DNA of 64,000 bases. Origin: Epidermidibacterium keratini (GTDB lineage: Bacteria; Actinomycetota; Actinomycetes; Mycobacteriales; Antricoccaceae). Below the pieces are notes generated by a model. The model was not told where the DNA came from. It searched no databases and saw nothing but the letters and a program-made list of their open reading frames with translations. Below, piece by piece: positions 9,917-19,945 of this stretch. The stretch spans positions 248,001 to 312,000 of the forward strand of contig NZ_CP047156.1 of assembly GCF_009834025.1 (NCBI RefSeq), given 5' to 3'. Position 1 is the stretch's first letter; the number at the start of each line of letters is the position of its first letter. The position numbers and the translations under genes are program-made.

Positions 9917-11244
9917 GAATTCTCCTTGTGGGGGTGGGAAAGTCGAGGCCGCAGGTCGGCCTCAGGCGGCATCCAGGTCGCCGGATCGGCGTCGACCTGG
10001 TCACCGGAACGGATGTCTTTGACCTGATGGGTGCCGTCGTCCTGGGTGAACCAGACGAACGGGATCTGTCGCCGGTCGGCGTACTTGATCTGCTTGCCAA
10101 ACTTTGCGGCGCTCGGCGAGACCTCGACACTGATGCCGCGGGAGCGCAGGCTGCTCGCTAGCGCATTGGACTCGGCCCGCTGCGCCTCATCACCGACGGC
10201 AAGCAGCACGCAGGTCGGCACGCCGCGGGTGACGTCGGCGATGCCGTCGCGCAGCAGCACGGCCATGACGCGCGAGACGCCGACCGAGACACCCACGCCC
10301 GGATAGGTGTTTTTGCCATCGCTAGCCAGCTCGTCGTACCGTCCGCCGGAGCACACCGAACCCAAGGACTCAAAGCCCTCCAGGTTGGTCTCGTAGACGG
10401 TGCCGGTGTAGTAGTCCAGCCCGCGCGCGATGCTGAGGTCGGCGAGTACGACGCCCTGCGGGGCGGCCGCGATCGCGGTCTGCATCACCGCTTCGAGCTC
10501 GGCGAGTCCCTCATCAAGCAGCGGGTGCTCGACGCCAAGGGCACGCACCCGCTCGCCGAAGCTCAGGTCGCTGGTGCGGATCTTGGCCAGTGCCATGATC
10601 TTGTCGGCCTGCTCGTCACCGACCTCGTCGGGCAGCTGCTCGCGGACGCGGTCGCCGATCTTGTCGATCTTGTCGATCGCGCGCAGAACCCCTGCGGTGT
10701 CGGCGATGCCGAGCCCGCGGTAGAAGCCTTCGGCGACCTTGCGGTTGTTGACGCGGATGACAAACGAGCCGATGTCGAGCCGGGAGAAGATGTCGGCGAT
10801 CAGCAGCACGACCTCAGCATCGAAGTGTGTCGGCAGCTCGCCGCGCCCGATGATGTCCGCGTCGGCCTGCAGGAACTCGCGGAACCGGCCGAACTGCGGC
10901 CGCTCGCCGCGCCAAGCCTTCTGGATCTGGTAGCGGCGAAACGGGAATTCGAGCTTGCCGGCGTTCTCCAGCACGTAGCGCGAGAACGGCACGGTCATAT
11001 CGAAGTGCAGCGCCATCTGGTCGGCGTCGGACTCGTCGGCCTGGATCCGGCGTACGCCGTAGACCTCCTTGTCGATCTCTCCCTTGCGTAGCAGGAAGTC
11101 GACCGGCTCGACGGCGCGCGTCTCGATGCTGGAGAAGCCGTGCAGCTCGAAGGTCTCGCGCAGTACGTCGAGAATCTGCTGCTCGACAAGACGCTCCCGC
11201 GGGAGCCATTCAGGAAAGCCGGTCAGCGGAGTGATCCGGGACAT
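9913..11244 (-). CDS. hisS: Histidyl-tRNA synthetase
   Basis: 443 residues, class II HisRS. Visible: SGFPEWLP-like N-terminus ([15 protein letters not shown]), motif 1 region [34 protein letters not shown], motif 2 [17 protein letters not shown], the histidine-specific [13 protein letters not shown] segment (here [11 protein letters not shown]), and the C-terminal anticodon-binding domain. The ADADIIG version seen here is shared by a subset of actinobacteria. GAAAGG precedes the ATG. First gene of hisS-aspS-hydrolase; the MBL hydrolase lies 27 bp upstream on the same strand. Confidence 0.95.
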   Translation of the reverse strand: MSRITPLTGFPEWLPRERLVEQQILDVLRETFELHGFSSIETRAVEPVDFLLRKGEIDKEVYGVRRIQADESDADQMALHFDMTVPFSRYVLENAGKLEFPFRRYQIQKAWRGERPQFGRFREFLQADADIIGRGELPTHFDAEVVLLIADIFSRLDIGSFVIRVNNRKVAEGFYRGLGIADTAGVLRAIDKIDKIGDRVREQLPDEVGDEQADKIMALAKIRTSDLSFGERVRALGVEHPLLDEGLAELEAVMQTAIAAAPQGVVLADLSIARGLDYYTGTVYETNLEGFESLGSVCSGGRYDELASDGKNTYPGVGVSVGVSRVMAVLLRDGIADVTRGVPTCVLLAVGDEAQRAESNALASSLRSRGISVEVSPSAAKFGKQIKYADRRQIPFVWFTQDDGTHQVKDIRSGDQVDADPATWMPPEADLRPRLSHPHKENS

Positions 11245-11271
11245 CGAAGCCTTTCGATATGCGAGGCGGCG

Positions 11272-11946
11272 CTAGCGAGTGCGCAGGTACTCAAGGATGA
11301 ACGGGTTGCTCTGACGTTCGGCGCCGATCTGCGTCTGGGGTCCGTGCCCGGGCAGTACGACGGTCTCGTCAGGGTAGGACAGGCACACGTCGACGATCGA
11401 GCGCATTTCGGTCTCGTGGTCTCCGCCGGGCAGGTCGGTGCGCCCGATGCCCTGGTTGAAGAGGGTGTCGCCGGACAGCATCACCTTTGCCTGCGGGTGA
11501 TCGAGCAGCAGGATCGACGAACCGAGGGTGTGTCCGGGAGTGTGCCGCACGTCGAGGCCGACGCCGTCGACCTCGATCCGGTCGCCGTCGACGTACTTCT
11601 CCACCACGTCGAGCACCGGTGCCTCTTCGCCGGACTGCGCGATGATCTGCTGGATGCCCGGGCCGTGCCACTGCAGCGGGTCGGCGACCATCGGCTGGTC
11701 TTCGGCGTGGATGTAGACCGGTACGTCGTACTCCTCGAGCAGCGTGGGCACCGACCAGGTGTGATCGAAGTGGCCATGCGTGAGCACGATCGCCGCCGGG
11801 GTCAGCTTGTGCTGCGCGATGAGCTCGCGCAGCGGCTCCACGGCATCTTGGCCGGGGTCGACGATGATGCACTCGCGCCCCTCGTCGGCCGCGATCACAT
11901 AGCAGTTGGTCTGAAACGCACCTGCGGGAAATCCAGTTAGTAGCAC
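11272..11946 (-). CDS. MBL-fold metallo-hydrolase (glyoxalase II-like)
   Basis: About 224 residues of the metallo-beta-lactamase superfamily. The metal motif THGHFDH is at ~56-62, with further ligands in TPGHTLGS and LSGDTLFNQGIGRTDL. Small proteins of this type next to hisS/rel are common in actinobacteria and often called hydroxyacylglutathione hydrolase-like, but true glyoxalase II activity is unproven. Homologues begin at VLLTGFPAGAFQTNCYV. A TACCCT box sits 6 nt before that GTG (11946), so I prefer it, as a leaderless start, to the GTG at 11973. Confidence 0.85.
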   Translation of the reverse strand: MLLTGFPAGAFQTNCYVIAADEGRECIIVDPGQDAVEPLRELIAQHKLTPAAIVLTHGHFDHTWSVPTLLEEYDVPVYIHAEDQPMVADPLQWHGPGIQQIIAQSGEEAPVLDVVEKYVDGDRIEVDGVGLDVRHTPGHTLGSSILLLDHPQAKVMLSGDTLFNQGIGRTDLPGGDHETEMRSIVDVCLSYPDETVVLPGHGPQTQIGAERQSNPFILEYLRTR

Positions 11947-11974
11947 CTGTCCAGGGTAGGCGAATGTCCCCACG

Positions 11975-11980
11975 TAGAAT
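11975..11980 (+). promoter_or_regulatory. Probable -10 element for the cyclophilin gene
   Basis: TAGAAT matches the sigma-70-type -10 consensus at five of six positions and would start transcription about 30 nt before the TTG start of the cyclophilin gene. No convincing -35 is visible, as is usual in actinobacteria. Confidence 0.4.
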
Positions 11981-12018
11981 GTCCGGGTCTATCTGCGCAG
12001 GTCATCAGGAGATCGCAA

Positions 12019-12798
12019 TTGGCTACCGAGAAGCAACGCCGCGAGGCTGCCCGCCGCAAGCTCGAACGTCAGATCGAGCGGCGTGAGGAGCTCGAGCGGC
12101 AGCGTAAGAACCGGCTGGCCTGGATGTGGGGCGTCGCCGGTCTCGTCGTAGTCGCGCTCGTGATCTTCCTCGTGGCGGTCAACACCAGTGACTCTGGCTC
12201 TGATAACCAGGCCAGCGGTCCAGAAGGCTGCGACTACCAGGCCGATCCGACCTCCGATCTCGCCGTCGGGCTGCCACCGGCAGAAGACGTACCCACCGAG
12301 GGCACCGTCACGCTCAACGTGGCTACGAGCGCCGGGCCGATGGTCTTCTCGCTCGATCGCGCCAGCGCTCCCTGCGCAGTCAACAGCTTCGAGTTCCTTG
12401 CCCAGCAAGGCTTCTTTGACGGATCGCCCTGCCACCGGATGACGACTGAGGAGGCCGGGTTCGGCGTACTGCAGTGCGGTGACCCGACCGGCACCGGAAG
12501 TGGCGGGGCTGGCTATCGGTATGCCGAGGAGCCGCCGACCAGTAGCGACCCCTACCCCGAGGGCACGCTCGCGATGGCTAACAGCGGCCAGCCGAGCTCG
12601 ACCGGCAGCCAGTTCTTCATCTGCTACACCTCGTGCTCGTCGCTGCCGCCGAACTACTCGGTGGTCGGAACCGTGAGCGAGGGCCTCGACGTGGTCAAGC
12701 AGATCGCCGCCGCCGGCGTCACGGTGACCGATCCGAGCCGCCCGGGCGATGGCGCACCCACGACCCCGGTCACCCTCGACTCGGTCACCGTCGCCTAA
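12019..12798 (+). CDS. Membrane-anchored peptidyl-prolyl isomerase (cyclophilin type)
   Basis: 259 residues: basic coiled N-terminus (MATEKQRREAARRKLERQ), one membrane segment (~35-54), then a cyclophilin domain from ~85 with NSFEFLAQQGFFDGSPCHR and PEGTLAMANSGQPSSTGSQFF, the latter matching the cyclophilin active-site loop (SQFFI). It should fold secreted proteins on the outer membrane face. The start is TTG at 12019, supported by AGGAGA (12007-12012) at good spacing and by the N-terminal sequence usual in this family. Convergent with rel across the 21-bp repeat cluster. Confidence 0.88.
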   Translation: MATEKQRREAARRKLERQIERREELERQRKNRLAWMWGVAGLVVVALVIFLVAVNTSDSGSDNQASGPEGCDYQADPTSDLAVGLPPAEDVPTEGTVTLNVATSAGPMVFSLDRASAPCAVNSFEFLAQQGFFDGSPCHRMTTEEAGFGVLQCGDPTGTGSGGAGYRYAEEPPTSSDPYPEGTLAMANSGQPSSTGSQFFICYTSCSSLPPNYSVVGTVSEGLDVVKQIAAAGVTVTDPSRPGDGAPTTPVTLDSVTVA

Positions 12799-12802
12799 CC
12801 GC

Positions 12803-12941
12803 AATCCGAACGTTAATCCCGGCGATCCGAACGCTAATCCCGGCGATCCGAACTTTATTTCCGGCGATCCGAACGTTGTTGCGCGACAACGTTCGGATCT
12901 GCGGATTTAATGCTCGGATGTGGCGAATTAACGTTCGGATC
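12803..12941 (+). repeat. Cluster of 21-bp repeats, direct then inverted
   Basis: Three direct units of about 21 bp beginning GATCCGAACGTTAAT start at 12803, 12824 and 12845. A fourth at 12866 runs into its inverse, and further inverted copies end at 12899 and 12941. The whole region is therefore a large imperfect inverted repeat lying between the convergent cyclophilin and rel genes. The same unit forms a tandem array at 39940. No spacers, so not CRISPR. Confidence 0.85.
12866..12899. terminator. Hairpin between convergent cyclophilin and rel genes
   Basis: A perfect 14-bp stem (12866-12879 with 12886-12899) and a 6-nt loop, made from one direct and one inverted copy of the 21-bp repeat. 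It has no T-tract, but actinobacterial terminators often lack one. Position between two gene ends suits bidirectional termination. Confidence 0.6.
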
Positions 12942-12946
12942 GCGGG

Positions 12947-15247
12947 TTATTCGGTGACGCGGTAGGCGTCGTAGACGCCGTCCACAGAGCGGACGTTGCG
13001 CAGCACGTTGACCAGGTGCTTGGCATCGCCGAGTTCGAAGGTGAACCGGCTGACCGCGATGCGGTCCTTGCCGATCTGCATGTTCGCCGACAGGATGTTG
13101 ACCTTCTCATCGGCGATCACCCGCGTGACGTCCGAGAGCAGTCCCTGCCGATCCAGCGCCTCGACCTGGATCGCGACGAGGAAGACGGCCGAGGTGCCGG
13201 CATCCCACTCGACCTCGATGAGCCGCTCGGGTTCGGCACGCAGCGACTTGCTGTTGGTGCAGTCCGACCGGTGCACCGACACCGCACCGCCGCGGGTGAT
13301 GAAGCCGAGAATGTCGTCGCCGGGCACCGGGGTGCAGCAGCGCGCGAGCTTGACCCAGATGTCGGTATGCCCTTTCACGACCACACCGGTGTTGGTGGGG
13401 TCGCGGCGGCTGCGGCGCGGCTTCTCGATGACCGCGTCCTCGGCCTGGACGGCATCGACGGCCGCCCGGTCTTCATCGGCGAGTACGCCGACCACCTTGG
13501 CGGTCACGCTCGTGGCGCTGACGTGGTTTTCGCCAATCGCCGCGTAGAGCGCGTTGGGGCCGTCGTAGGAAAGCTTGTGCGCGACCTTGTCGATCGCGTC
13601 GCCGGCAAGGGTACGCCGCACCGGCACGCCGGCCTTGCGCAGCGCGCGGGTCAGCGACTCGCGGCCGTTCTCGATCGCGTCCTCGCGCCGCTCCCGGGCA
13701 AACCAGTGCCGGATCTTGGTGCGCGATCGGGGCGAGGCGACAAACTGCAGCCAGTCGCGCGATGGCGCGGCGGCGTCGGACTTCGACGTCAGGATCTCCA
13801 CGACATCGCCGTTGTGCAGCTTGGAGTCCAGCGGTACCAGCGATCCGTTGACCCGCGCGCCGACGCATCGGTGCCCGACCTCGGTGTGTACGGCGTACGC
13901 GAAGTCGACGGGCGTGCCACCCTCCGGCAGCCGGATCACCGAGCCCTTGGGCGTGAAGGCGAAGACCTCCCCCGCGCCGAGGTCCTCCTTGAGCGCGTCG
14001 ATGAAGTCCCCGGACTCGTGGGTGTCGCTCTGCCACTCGAGCATGTGGCGCACCCACTGCGCGTCACCGGCCTTGCCGGCGGCGCCGCGGGACTTGTAGC
14101 GCCAGTGCGCGGCGATACCGTATTCGGCCAGCCGGTGCATCTCCTCGGTGCGGATCTGCAGCTCCACCGGCCGCCCGCTCGGGCCGATCATCGTGGTGTG
14201 CAGCGACTGGTACATGTTGAACTTCGGCGTCGCGATGTAGTCCTTGAACCGCCCCGGCATCGGCGTCCACGTCGAGTGGATCAGCCCGAGCGCGGCATAA
14301 CAGTCGTGCACGTTGTCGACGATGACGCGTACGCCGACCAGGTCATAGATGTCGTCGAACTCCCGGCCGCGCACGACCATCTTCTGGTAGATCGAGTAGT
14401 AGTGCTTCGGCCGCCCGGTGACTTCGGCGTGGATCCCAGCGTCCTTCAGCCCGCCGCGAACCTCGTCCATGAAGGTGCCCAGGAACGAGTCGCGCGAGGG
14501 CGTGCGCTCGGCGACGAGGCGGGCGATCTCGTCGTACCGCTTGGGGTGCAGGGTCGCGAATGCGAGGTCTTCGAGCTCCCACTTGACCGTCGACATACCG
14601 AGTCGATGGGCCAGCGGGGCGAGTACGTCGAGGGTCTCGCGGGCCTTCTTCTCCTGCTTGGCCGGAGGCAGGTGACGCAAGGTGCGCATGTTGTGCAGCC
14701 GGTCGCCGAGCTTGATGACGAGCACGCGCGGGTCCTTGGCCATGGCCAGGAGCATCTTGCGGATGGTCTCGGCCTGCGCCGCGTCGCCGTACTTGACCTT
14801 GTCGAGCTTGGTGACGCCGTCGACGAGGTGAGCGACCTCCTGGCCGAACTCGGCGATCAGCTGCTCGAGGGTGTATTCGGTGTCCTCGACGGTGTCGTGC
14901 AGCAGCGCGGCGACCAGCGTCGTGGTGTCCATGCCGAGGTCGGCCAGGATCACCGCCACGGCCAGCGGATGGGTGATGTAGGGATCGCCCGAGCGACGCC
15001 TCTGGTCGCGGTGGTAGTACTCGGCCTTGTCGTAGGCCAGCTGCAGCTTGGCGAGGTCAGCGTCCGGGTGGTGCGCCAGGTGGGAGGCGACCAGCGGCTC
15101 GAGTACGGCGGCGACGCCAGAGCCGCGCGGGCCGGGAGCAAACGCGCGGACCAGCCGGTTGCGCACGCGTCTGCGCCGCGACCGGCCTTCTCCGCTCACC
15201 TCGATGGCGGGATCGGTCGTCGGCGTTGTCGTCGGTTCGGTACTCAC
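12947..15247 (-). CDS. rel: Bifunctional (p)ppGpp synthetase/hydrolase
   Basis: 766 residues, long RSH enzyme of the stringent response. Domains in order: HD hydrolase with HDTVED (117-122); synthetase with [23 protein letters not shown], and MYQSLHTT; the RFKD motif is the RxKD type of bifunctional enzymes rather than the ExDD type of synthetase-only RelA; TGS domain ([21 protein letters not shown]-type); zinc/RIS region with [15 protein letters not shown]-terminal ACT domain. All key residues are present. GTG start 15247 has GGAGGGG upstream. It follows apt, as usual in actinobacteria. Confidence 0.95.
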   Translation of the reverse strand: MSTEPTTTPTTDPAIEVSGEGRSRRRRVRNRLVRAFAPGPRGSGVAAVLEPLVASHLAHHPDADLAKLQLAYDKAEYYHRDQRRRSGDPYITHPLAVAVILADLGMDTTTLVAALLHDTVEDTEYTLEQLIAEFGQEVAHLVDGVTKLDKVKYGDAAQAETIRKMLLAMAKDPRVLVIKLGDRLHNMRTLRHLPPAKQEKKARETLDVLAPLAHRLGMSTVKWELEDLAFATLHPKRYDEIARLVAERTPSRDSFLGTFMDEVRGGLKDAGIHAEVTGRPKHYYSIYQKMVVRGREFDDIYDLVGVRVIVDNVHDCYAALGLIHSTWTPMPGRFKDYIATPKFNMYQSLHTTMIGPSGRPVELQIRTEEMHRLAEYGIAAHWRYKSRGAAGKAGDAQWVRHMLEWQSDTHESGDFIDALKEDLGAGEVFAFTPKGSVIRLPEGGTPVDFAYAVHTEVGHRCVGARVNGSLVPLDSKLHNGDVVEILTSKSDAAAPSRDWLQFVASPRSRTKIRHWFARERREDAIENGRESLTRALRKAGVPVRRTLAGDAIDKVAHKLSYDGPNALYAAIGENHVSATSVTAKVVGVLADEDRAAVDAVQAEDAVIEKPRRSRRDPTNTGVVVKGHTDIWVKLARCCTPVPGDDILGFITRGGAVSVHRSDCTNSKSLRAEPERLIEVEWDAGTSAVFLVAIQVEALDRQGLLSDVTRVIADEKVNILSANMQIGKDRIAVSRFTFELGDAKHLVNVLRNVRSVDGVYDAYRVTE

Positions 15248-15353
15248 CGCGCTCCCCTCCAGCCCAGAGGGTCAAGTCTAGCCACGTCGGGCATCACCCG
15301 CCGCGACATCGAGCGACGCCAGCTGCGCCCGACCTCGCCACAAGACCAAGGAT

Positions 15354-15896
15354 TTAGGCGGCCCAGGCGGACTTGTAGGGAATCTCGTTGTCGGCCAGCG
15401 CCTTCGCGCCGTGCAGGTCCAGCAGTTCGAAGAGCACCCACGAGTCGATGATCTCGGCGCCAAAACGACGCAGCAGCGACGCCGCGGCCACCATCGTGCC
15501 GCCAGTAGCGAGTACGTCGTCAACGATCAGCACACGATCGCCCGGACGCAGGAACCCGTCGCGGATCTCGATGGTCGCTTCGCCGTACTCCAGCGAGTAG
15601 GTCTCGGTGACCGTCGGCGACGGCAGCTTTCCGGCTTTGCGGATCGGCAGTACGCCGGCGCCGAGACGGTAGCCGATTGCCGAGCACAGCAGGAAGCCAC
15701 GCGCCTCGATCCCGGCGACAACATCGACGCCGCCCTCGGCGTCGATCTGCTCGCACATCAGGTCAACGGCGCGCTTGAACGCCGGGCCGTCGGCAAACAG
15801 TGGAGTGAAGTCGCGAAACAGCACACCCTCAGAAGGGAAGTTCGGCGTCTCGTGCACGTGGTCTCGAACTATCTGCTCAAGCTCGGAGGCAGGCAT
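15354..15896 (-). CDS. apt: Adenine phosphoribosyltransferase
   Basis: 180 residues; salvages adenine with PRPP to AMP. The 5-phosphoribose/PRPP loop VLIVDDVLATGGT (near residue 120) and the adenine-side text GIEARGFLLCSAIGYRLGAG and RKAGKLPSPTV are intact. It lies 3 bp after the secF stop and ahead of rel in the conserved secD-secF-apt-rel order, so it may be co-transcribed with both. Confidence 0.95.
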   Translation of the reverse strand: MPASELEQIVRDHVHETPNFPSEGVLFRDFTPLFADGPAFKRAVDLMCEQIDAEGGVDVVAGIEARGFLLCSAIGYRLGAGVLPIRKAGKLPSPTVTETYSLEYGEATIEIRDGFLRPGDRVLIVDDVLATGGTMVAAASLLRRFGAEIIDSWVLFELLDLHGAKALADNEIPYKSAWAA

Positions 15897-15899
15897 GCG

Positions 15900-17615
15900 T
15901 TAGCGCTTTCTCTTGCGGGTGGGCTTGGCGCCGGGCTTCGGCGTGGTGCCCACGTTACGGCGTACCGGCGGCGCCTCAGGCACTGCATCGCCCTCAAGCA
16001 CGTCGGCGTCCTCGCGCTCAGCCACTGCCGTGCTGGTCCCGGAGGCACGCTCCGTAGCGGCCCGCGGGCCTGCCTTGGCCGGGCGAGCCGGGGCGTTCTT
16101 GACACCAGGCCGCTTGGCAGTGGTGCGCTTGGCCGCAGACTTGTTCTTTGCCTTGTTTTTGCCGCCGGTCGCCTTCTTGCCCTGCCGGCGCGCCCGAACC
16201 CGGTTGGTCAGCTCGATGTACTCCGGCTGCCGCTCGGTGATATCGCAGGCAATCGGACCGGCGAGGAAGATCGACGAGTAGAGGCCCGCCGCCATGCCGA
16301 CGAACAGCACGAGCGCGAGGTCCTTCAGCGTGCCAGCGCCGAGCAGCCCAGCGCCCACGAACAGCAGCGCGGCGACCGGTAGCAGCGAGATGACCGAGGT
16401 GTTGATCGAGCGGACCAGGGTCTGGTTGATCGCCAGGTTGGCGGCCTCGCTGTAGGTCATCCGACTGCCGCCGAGCAGGCCGCGGGTGTTTTCGTCGGTC
16501 TTGTCGAACACCACCACGGTGTCGTAGAGCGAGAAGCCGAGAATGGTGAGCATGCCGATGACCGTGGCCGGCGTGACCTCGAACCCGATCAGCGCATAGA
16601 CGCCCGCGGTCACGATGAGGTCGTGCAGCAGCGCGACCAGGGCGCCGGCAACCAGACCCCAGCGATACCGGATCCGCAAGAAGATCGAGACGGCGAGCAA
16701 GAACCAGAACAGCGCCCAGAGCGCCTTCTCCGAGACATCGCTGCCCCAGGTCGCATCGATCGCCTGGTTGGAGACTGCCGCGGTCACGGCCTGGTCGGTG
16801 ATCGGGGTGCCGGCCGCGGTGAGCCGCTCTTCGATCTGCGGCCGAAACTCCTCGGCGAGCCGGTTGGAGATGTCGGTCGCCGCCTGTGGGCTGACCTCGC
16901 TGGTCTTGATGAGGATCGACGTCTCGCTGCCGGTCCCGACGACCTGGGACGTGGCGATCTCCGCGGCTTCGGCCTCCGGGTTGTCGGCCTGCGCCTGCTG
17001 GTTGGCGTCGGAGAGTCCCTGGCGTACGACGCTCTCGGCGCGGCCGAGATCGCTCGATGCGGCCGGCACCTCGAAGGTGTTGCCGCCGGCGAAGTCGATG
17101 CCGAAGTTCAGACCCTTGAAGATGATGAGCGCGATGCTGGCGGCGACCATGAGCGCCGAGACGACGTAGGTGATCTTGCGTTTGCCGACGAAGTCGAATC
17201 CGGACTCGCCGGTGTAGAGCCGGTTGGACCAGCTCGCGCGGCGCGGCTCGGTGGGTTCTTTATCGGGGCGGGTACGCCGCTTCGAATCGCCCGCTGTCGC
17301 TGCCGCAACCGGCTGTGATTCGTCGGTGTCCTCGTCGGAGTCGAGCGCCTCGATCGTCTCGTCGTCCTCGACGGGATCATCGTCGAGGCGGTCCTCGTCT
17401 TCAACGGGCTCGTCGATCAGCTCGTCGTCGGCCAGCTCATCGTCAGTGCCTTCAGCCTCCGAGGTGGCGTCGTCGGCAACCGGCTCGGTCTCGGCGACCT
17501 CGCCGGCCTCGCGGTCCTCGGCAGTCTCGTGATCCTGGTCGGCGTCGTGCTCCAGGGCGGCGTCGTCGATCGCCTCGGGTTCTTCGTCGCGGCTGCGCAT
17601 GCGCTTCTTCGGCAC
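15900..17615 (-). CDS. secF: Protein translocase subunit SecF with long charged extensions
   Basis: 571 residues, against ~320-440 in typical SecF. The core spans ~131-450: FDFVGKRK, first membrane segment, GIDFAGGN, the P1-like periplasmic domain, and five more membrane segments including FSLYDTVVVFDK and the conserved NQTLVRSINTS. Before it is a strongly acidic region (~10-115, runs of E and D with few hydrophobics); after it a Lys/Arg/Ala-rich tail (~460-571). SecDF uses the proton gradient to drive late protein export. Two bp separate it from secD. Confidence 0.92.
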   Translation of the reverse strand: MPKKRMRSRDEEPEAIDDAALEHDADQDHETAEDREAGEVAETEPVADDATSEAEGTDDELADDELIDEPVEDEDRLDDDPVEDDETIEALDSDEDTDESQPVAAATAGDSKRRTRPDKEPTEPRRASWSNRLYTGESGFDFVGKRKITYVVSALMVAASIALIIFKGLNFGIDFAGGNTFEVPAASSDLGRAESVVRQGLSDANQQAQADNPEAEAAEIATSQVVGTGSETSILIKTSEVSPQAATDISNRLAEEFRPQIEERLTAAGTPITDQAVTAAVSNQAIDATWGSDVSEKALWALFWFLLAVSIFLRIRYRWGLVAGALVALLHDLIVTAGVYALIGFEVTPATVIGMLTILGFSLYDTVVVFDKTDENTRGLLGGSRMTYSEAANLAINQTLVRSINTSVISLLPVAALLFVGAGLLGAGTLKDLALVLFVGMAAGLYSSIFLAGPIACDITERQPEYIELTNRVRARRQGKKATGGKNKAKNKSAAKRTTAKRPGVKNAPARPAKAGPRAATERASGTSTAVAEREDADVLEGDAVPEAPPVRRNVGTTPKPGAKPTRKRKR

Positions 17616-17617
17616 GA

Positions 17618-19510
17618 CTAACCCTCCTTCAACGCGGCGCGGCGTGCCGCGGCACGCTCTTTCGCGCTCTCACTCGCGGCGGCGCCGGCGACCTTCTTAC
17701 GGCTCGACCGGGCGCGGTCTACCTTCGAGCCGGCGCGCTCGGTCGCCCCATGGTTGCCTCGGCCAAGTCCGGAGACCAGCGGCGATGAGAACCACGAGAA
17801 GCGCGAGAGCCACGACACGATCGGGTGGGTAAACAAGAACACGATCACCAGGTCGAGCACGGTCGACAGGCCGAGGGTGAAGGCGAATCCGCGCACCTCA
17901 CCGACGGTGAGGAAGTAGAGGATCGCGGCGGCGAGGAAGCTGACCGCGTCCGCCGAGAGGATGGTGCGCTTGGCGCGCGTCCAGGCACGTGGCACGGCCG
18001 AGCGCATACTTCGCCCCTCGCGCACCTCGTCTTTTAATCGTTCGAAGAAGACGACGAACGAGTCGGCGGTGATTCCAATGGCGACGATAAAGCCGGCGAT
18101 GCCGGACAATGTCAGCGTCAACCCGATGCCACGCCCAAGCAGCACGAGTACGGCGTACACCAGTGCCGCCGACAGCGCGAGGCTGATGATCGTCACGATG
18201 CCGAGCACGCGGTAGTAGATGAGGCAGTAGAGGACGACGAGCCCGATGCCGATCGCGCCGGCGATCAGGCCGGCCTGCAGCTGGCCGAGGCCCAGCGTCG
18301 CCGAAACAGTGCGTGCTTCGGACTGGGTGAAGGTCAGCGGGAGCGCGCCGTACTTCAGCGAGTTGGCGAGGTTGGTCGACGTCTCTTGGGTGAACTGTCC
18401 GGTGATCTGGGTGGGCCCTGAAATTCGCTGCTGGATGACCGGGGCGGTCAGCACCTGCTGGTCGAGGGTGAAGGCGACCCGCGCACCGACGTTGGCGCCG
18501 GTGTAGTTGGCCCAGGTGGTGCTACCGGCGTTGTCGAACTCGACCGAGACGATCCAGCCTTGGCCGGTCTGGGTGTCATAGCCCGACGACGCGTCCTTGA
18601 CCTGGGTGCCTTTGATCAGCACGGGCCCGAGCACGTATTTGCCGTCGGGCCCGCAGGCGGCCATGTACTGCTCGGCACCCGGAGGTGTCGCGTTCAGGTT
18701 GGCGACGGTGCAGTCAAGCTGCGCCGCGATCGCCGCGGCCTCCTCCTGGGTCGCGGCACCAAGCGGGATCGACTGGGTCGGCGCGGCGGACTCGGTGGGA
18801 TTGGGCGCCGCGGGGTCGCCAGTCGCCGGGGGCTCGGTCGCGCCGTCCGTCGCCGGCGCGTCGGTCGCCGGTGTCTCGGTCGCGGGGGCGTCGGTAGCGG
18901 GCGTATCGCTTGCCGGCGCCTCGGTCTGAGCCAGCGGCGGCAGCGGGCGGGCGTTGGCCGTCTGGTCGGCAGCCGCCGGTTGCGCGGTCGGCTCGCCGGT
19001 CGCCGGCGCATTCGGGTCGGCCGGTGCGTTCGGGTCGGCCGGTGCGTTCGGGTCGGCCGGTGCGTTGGGATCGGCCGGTGCCACCTCACCAGTCGCCGAC
19101 GGGTCGCCGCTTCCCGTGGCCGCGCCGAGAGTCTGCGGGTCGAGCACGACCGGTCGCAGCTCCAGGAGCGCGGTCGCGCCGAGCTGCTTGACCTGCTCGC
19201 CGCCCTCCCCCGGCACCGAGATCACGATGTTGCGGTCGCCTTCGGTGGTCACCTCGGCCGAGGCGACGCCGAGTCCGTTGACGCGGTCCTCGATGATCTG
19301 GCGGGCGACCTGCAGGTCCTGCGCGTTTGGTGCGTCGCCGCTCTCGGTCAGCGCTCGCAGCGTGACGGTGGTGCCGCCGCGTAGATCGAGCCCGAGCCGC
19401 GGCGCGTTGCTGCCGTTGCCGAGGAACAGTGCGGCGTACAAGACGCCCAACAGCAGGAAGAGGGTGACGAAGTACCGGGCGACCGGCATGAATCCGTGAG
19501 GTCGGGCCAC
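17618..19510 (-). CDS. secD: Protein translocase subunit SecD with low-complexity insertion
   Basis: About 630 residues. Core features: N-terminal membrane segment (YFVTLFLLLGVLYAALF), RLGLDLRGG, the periplasmic P1 domain, and the C-terminal membrane bundle with VAIGITADSFVVFFERLKDE. Between ~136 and 255 is a Pro/Ala/Thr/Asp-rich insertion, including tandem PADPNA units. Such insertions occur in other actinobacteria but vary in length. The start is uncertain: GTG 19510 (MARPHGFMPVARYF) fits homologues; TTG 19525 is the alternative. Operon yajC-secD-secF. Confidence 0.92.
   Translation of the reverse strand: MARPHGFMPVARYFVTLFLLLGVLYAALFLGNGSNAPRLGLDLRGGTTVTLRALTESGDAPNAQDLQVARQIIEDRVNGLGVASAEVTTEGDRNIVISVPGEGGEQVKQLGATALLELRPVVLDPQTLGAATGSGDPSATGEVAPADPNAPADPNAPADPNAPADPNAPATGEPTAQPAAADQTANARPLPPLAQTEAPASDTPATDAPATETPATDAPATDGATEPPATGDPAAPNPTESAAPTQSIPLGAATQEEAAAIAAQLDCTVANLNATPPGAEQYMAACGPDGKYVLGPVLIKGTQVKDASSGYDTQTGQGWIVSVEFDNAGSTTWANYTGANVGARVAFTLDQQVLTAPVIQQRISGPTQITGQFTQETSTNLANSLKYGALPLTFTQSEARTVSATLGLGQLQAGLIAGAIGIGLVVLYCLIYYRVLGIVTIISLALSAALVYAVLVLLGRGIGLTLTLSGIAGFIVAIGITADSFVVFFERLKDEVREGRSMRSAVPRAWTRAKRTILSADAVSFLAAAILYFLTVGEVRGFAFTLGLSTVLDLVIVFLFTHPIVSWLSRFSWFSSPLVSGLGRGNHGATERAGSKVDRARSSRKKVAGAAASESAKERAAARRAALKEG
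19003..19081 (-). repeat. 18-bp tandem repeat inside secD
   Basis: About four near-identical 18-bp units, ggtgcgttcgggtcggcc on the plus strand, encode repeating PADPNA. They are in frame, so gain or loss of units would lengthen or shorten the periplasmic insertion without disrupting SecD. Confidence 0.85.
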
Positions 19511-19552
19511 TTGCTTAAGATCCAAACGACGGCGTGGGCGCGAAGCGCCAGG

Positions 19553-19945
19553 TTAGTTGTCCTTGCGCTGCGTGCCCGGCGGGTTGCCGTCGGGATCGTC
19601 ATCAATCTCGCGCGGGTCGGCGCCGGTGATGAGGTCATCGCCGGGAGTCTGCGCGCTCTGGTCGACGCGCATGACGGCCTGCTTGAGCACCGTCACGGTC
19701 GTACCCGGGGCGATCTCGACCCGCACGTTCTCGCCGTCGACCGACTCGACGGTGCCCTTAAAACCGCTGGTCAGCACGACCGGCGTGCCAGCACTGAGCT
19801 GGGTGTACATCGCTTGCTGCTGGGCCAACTGCTTCTTGCGCTGCCGCGAGGCAAACACCATGAAGAGGGCAAAGAGGCCGACCATCGCCAGCAGCGGGAG
19901 GTAGCTGGACAGGCTGGTCGTCTGTTCGGCGGCGAGGAGAGTCAC
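19553..19945 (-). CDS. yajC: Preprotein translocase accessory subunit YajC
   Basis: 130 residues: one membrane segment (~15-33, YLPLLAMVGLFALFMVFA), then a small cytoplasmic domain with QQQAMYTQLSAGTPVVLTSGFKGTVESV, typical of YajC, and an acidic Asp-rich tail. It associates with SecDF. First gene of yajC-secD-secF; the GTG start has no strong ribosome site. The 175 bp upstream, before the ruvB stop, must contain the promoter, but I cannot place it. Confidence 0.93.
   Translation of the reverse strand: MTLLAAEQTTSLSSYLPLLAMVGLFALFMVFASRQRKKQLAQQQAMYTQLSAGTPVVLTSGFKGTVESVDGENVRVEIAPGTTVTVLKQAVMRVDQSAQTPGDDLITGADPREIDDDPDGNPPGTQRKDN

Noticed and set aside
13016-15451. 811-codon open frame on the plus strand opposite rel
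   Set aside because: A GC-rich antisense shadow: composition is Arg/Asp/Val-rich with no domain, while the minus frame is a textbook RSH enzyme.
18560-19384. 274-codon Arg/Gly-rich frame on the plus strand within secD
   Set aside because: Shadow produced by the repetitive Pro/Ala/Asp region of secD.
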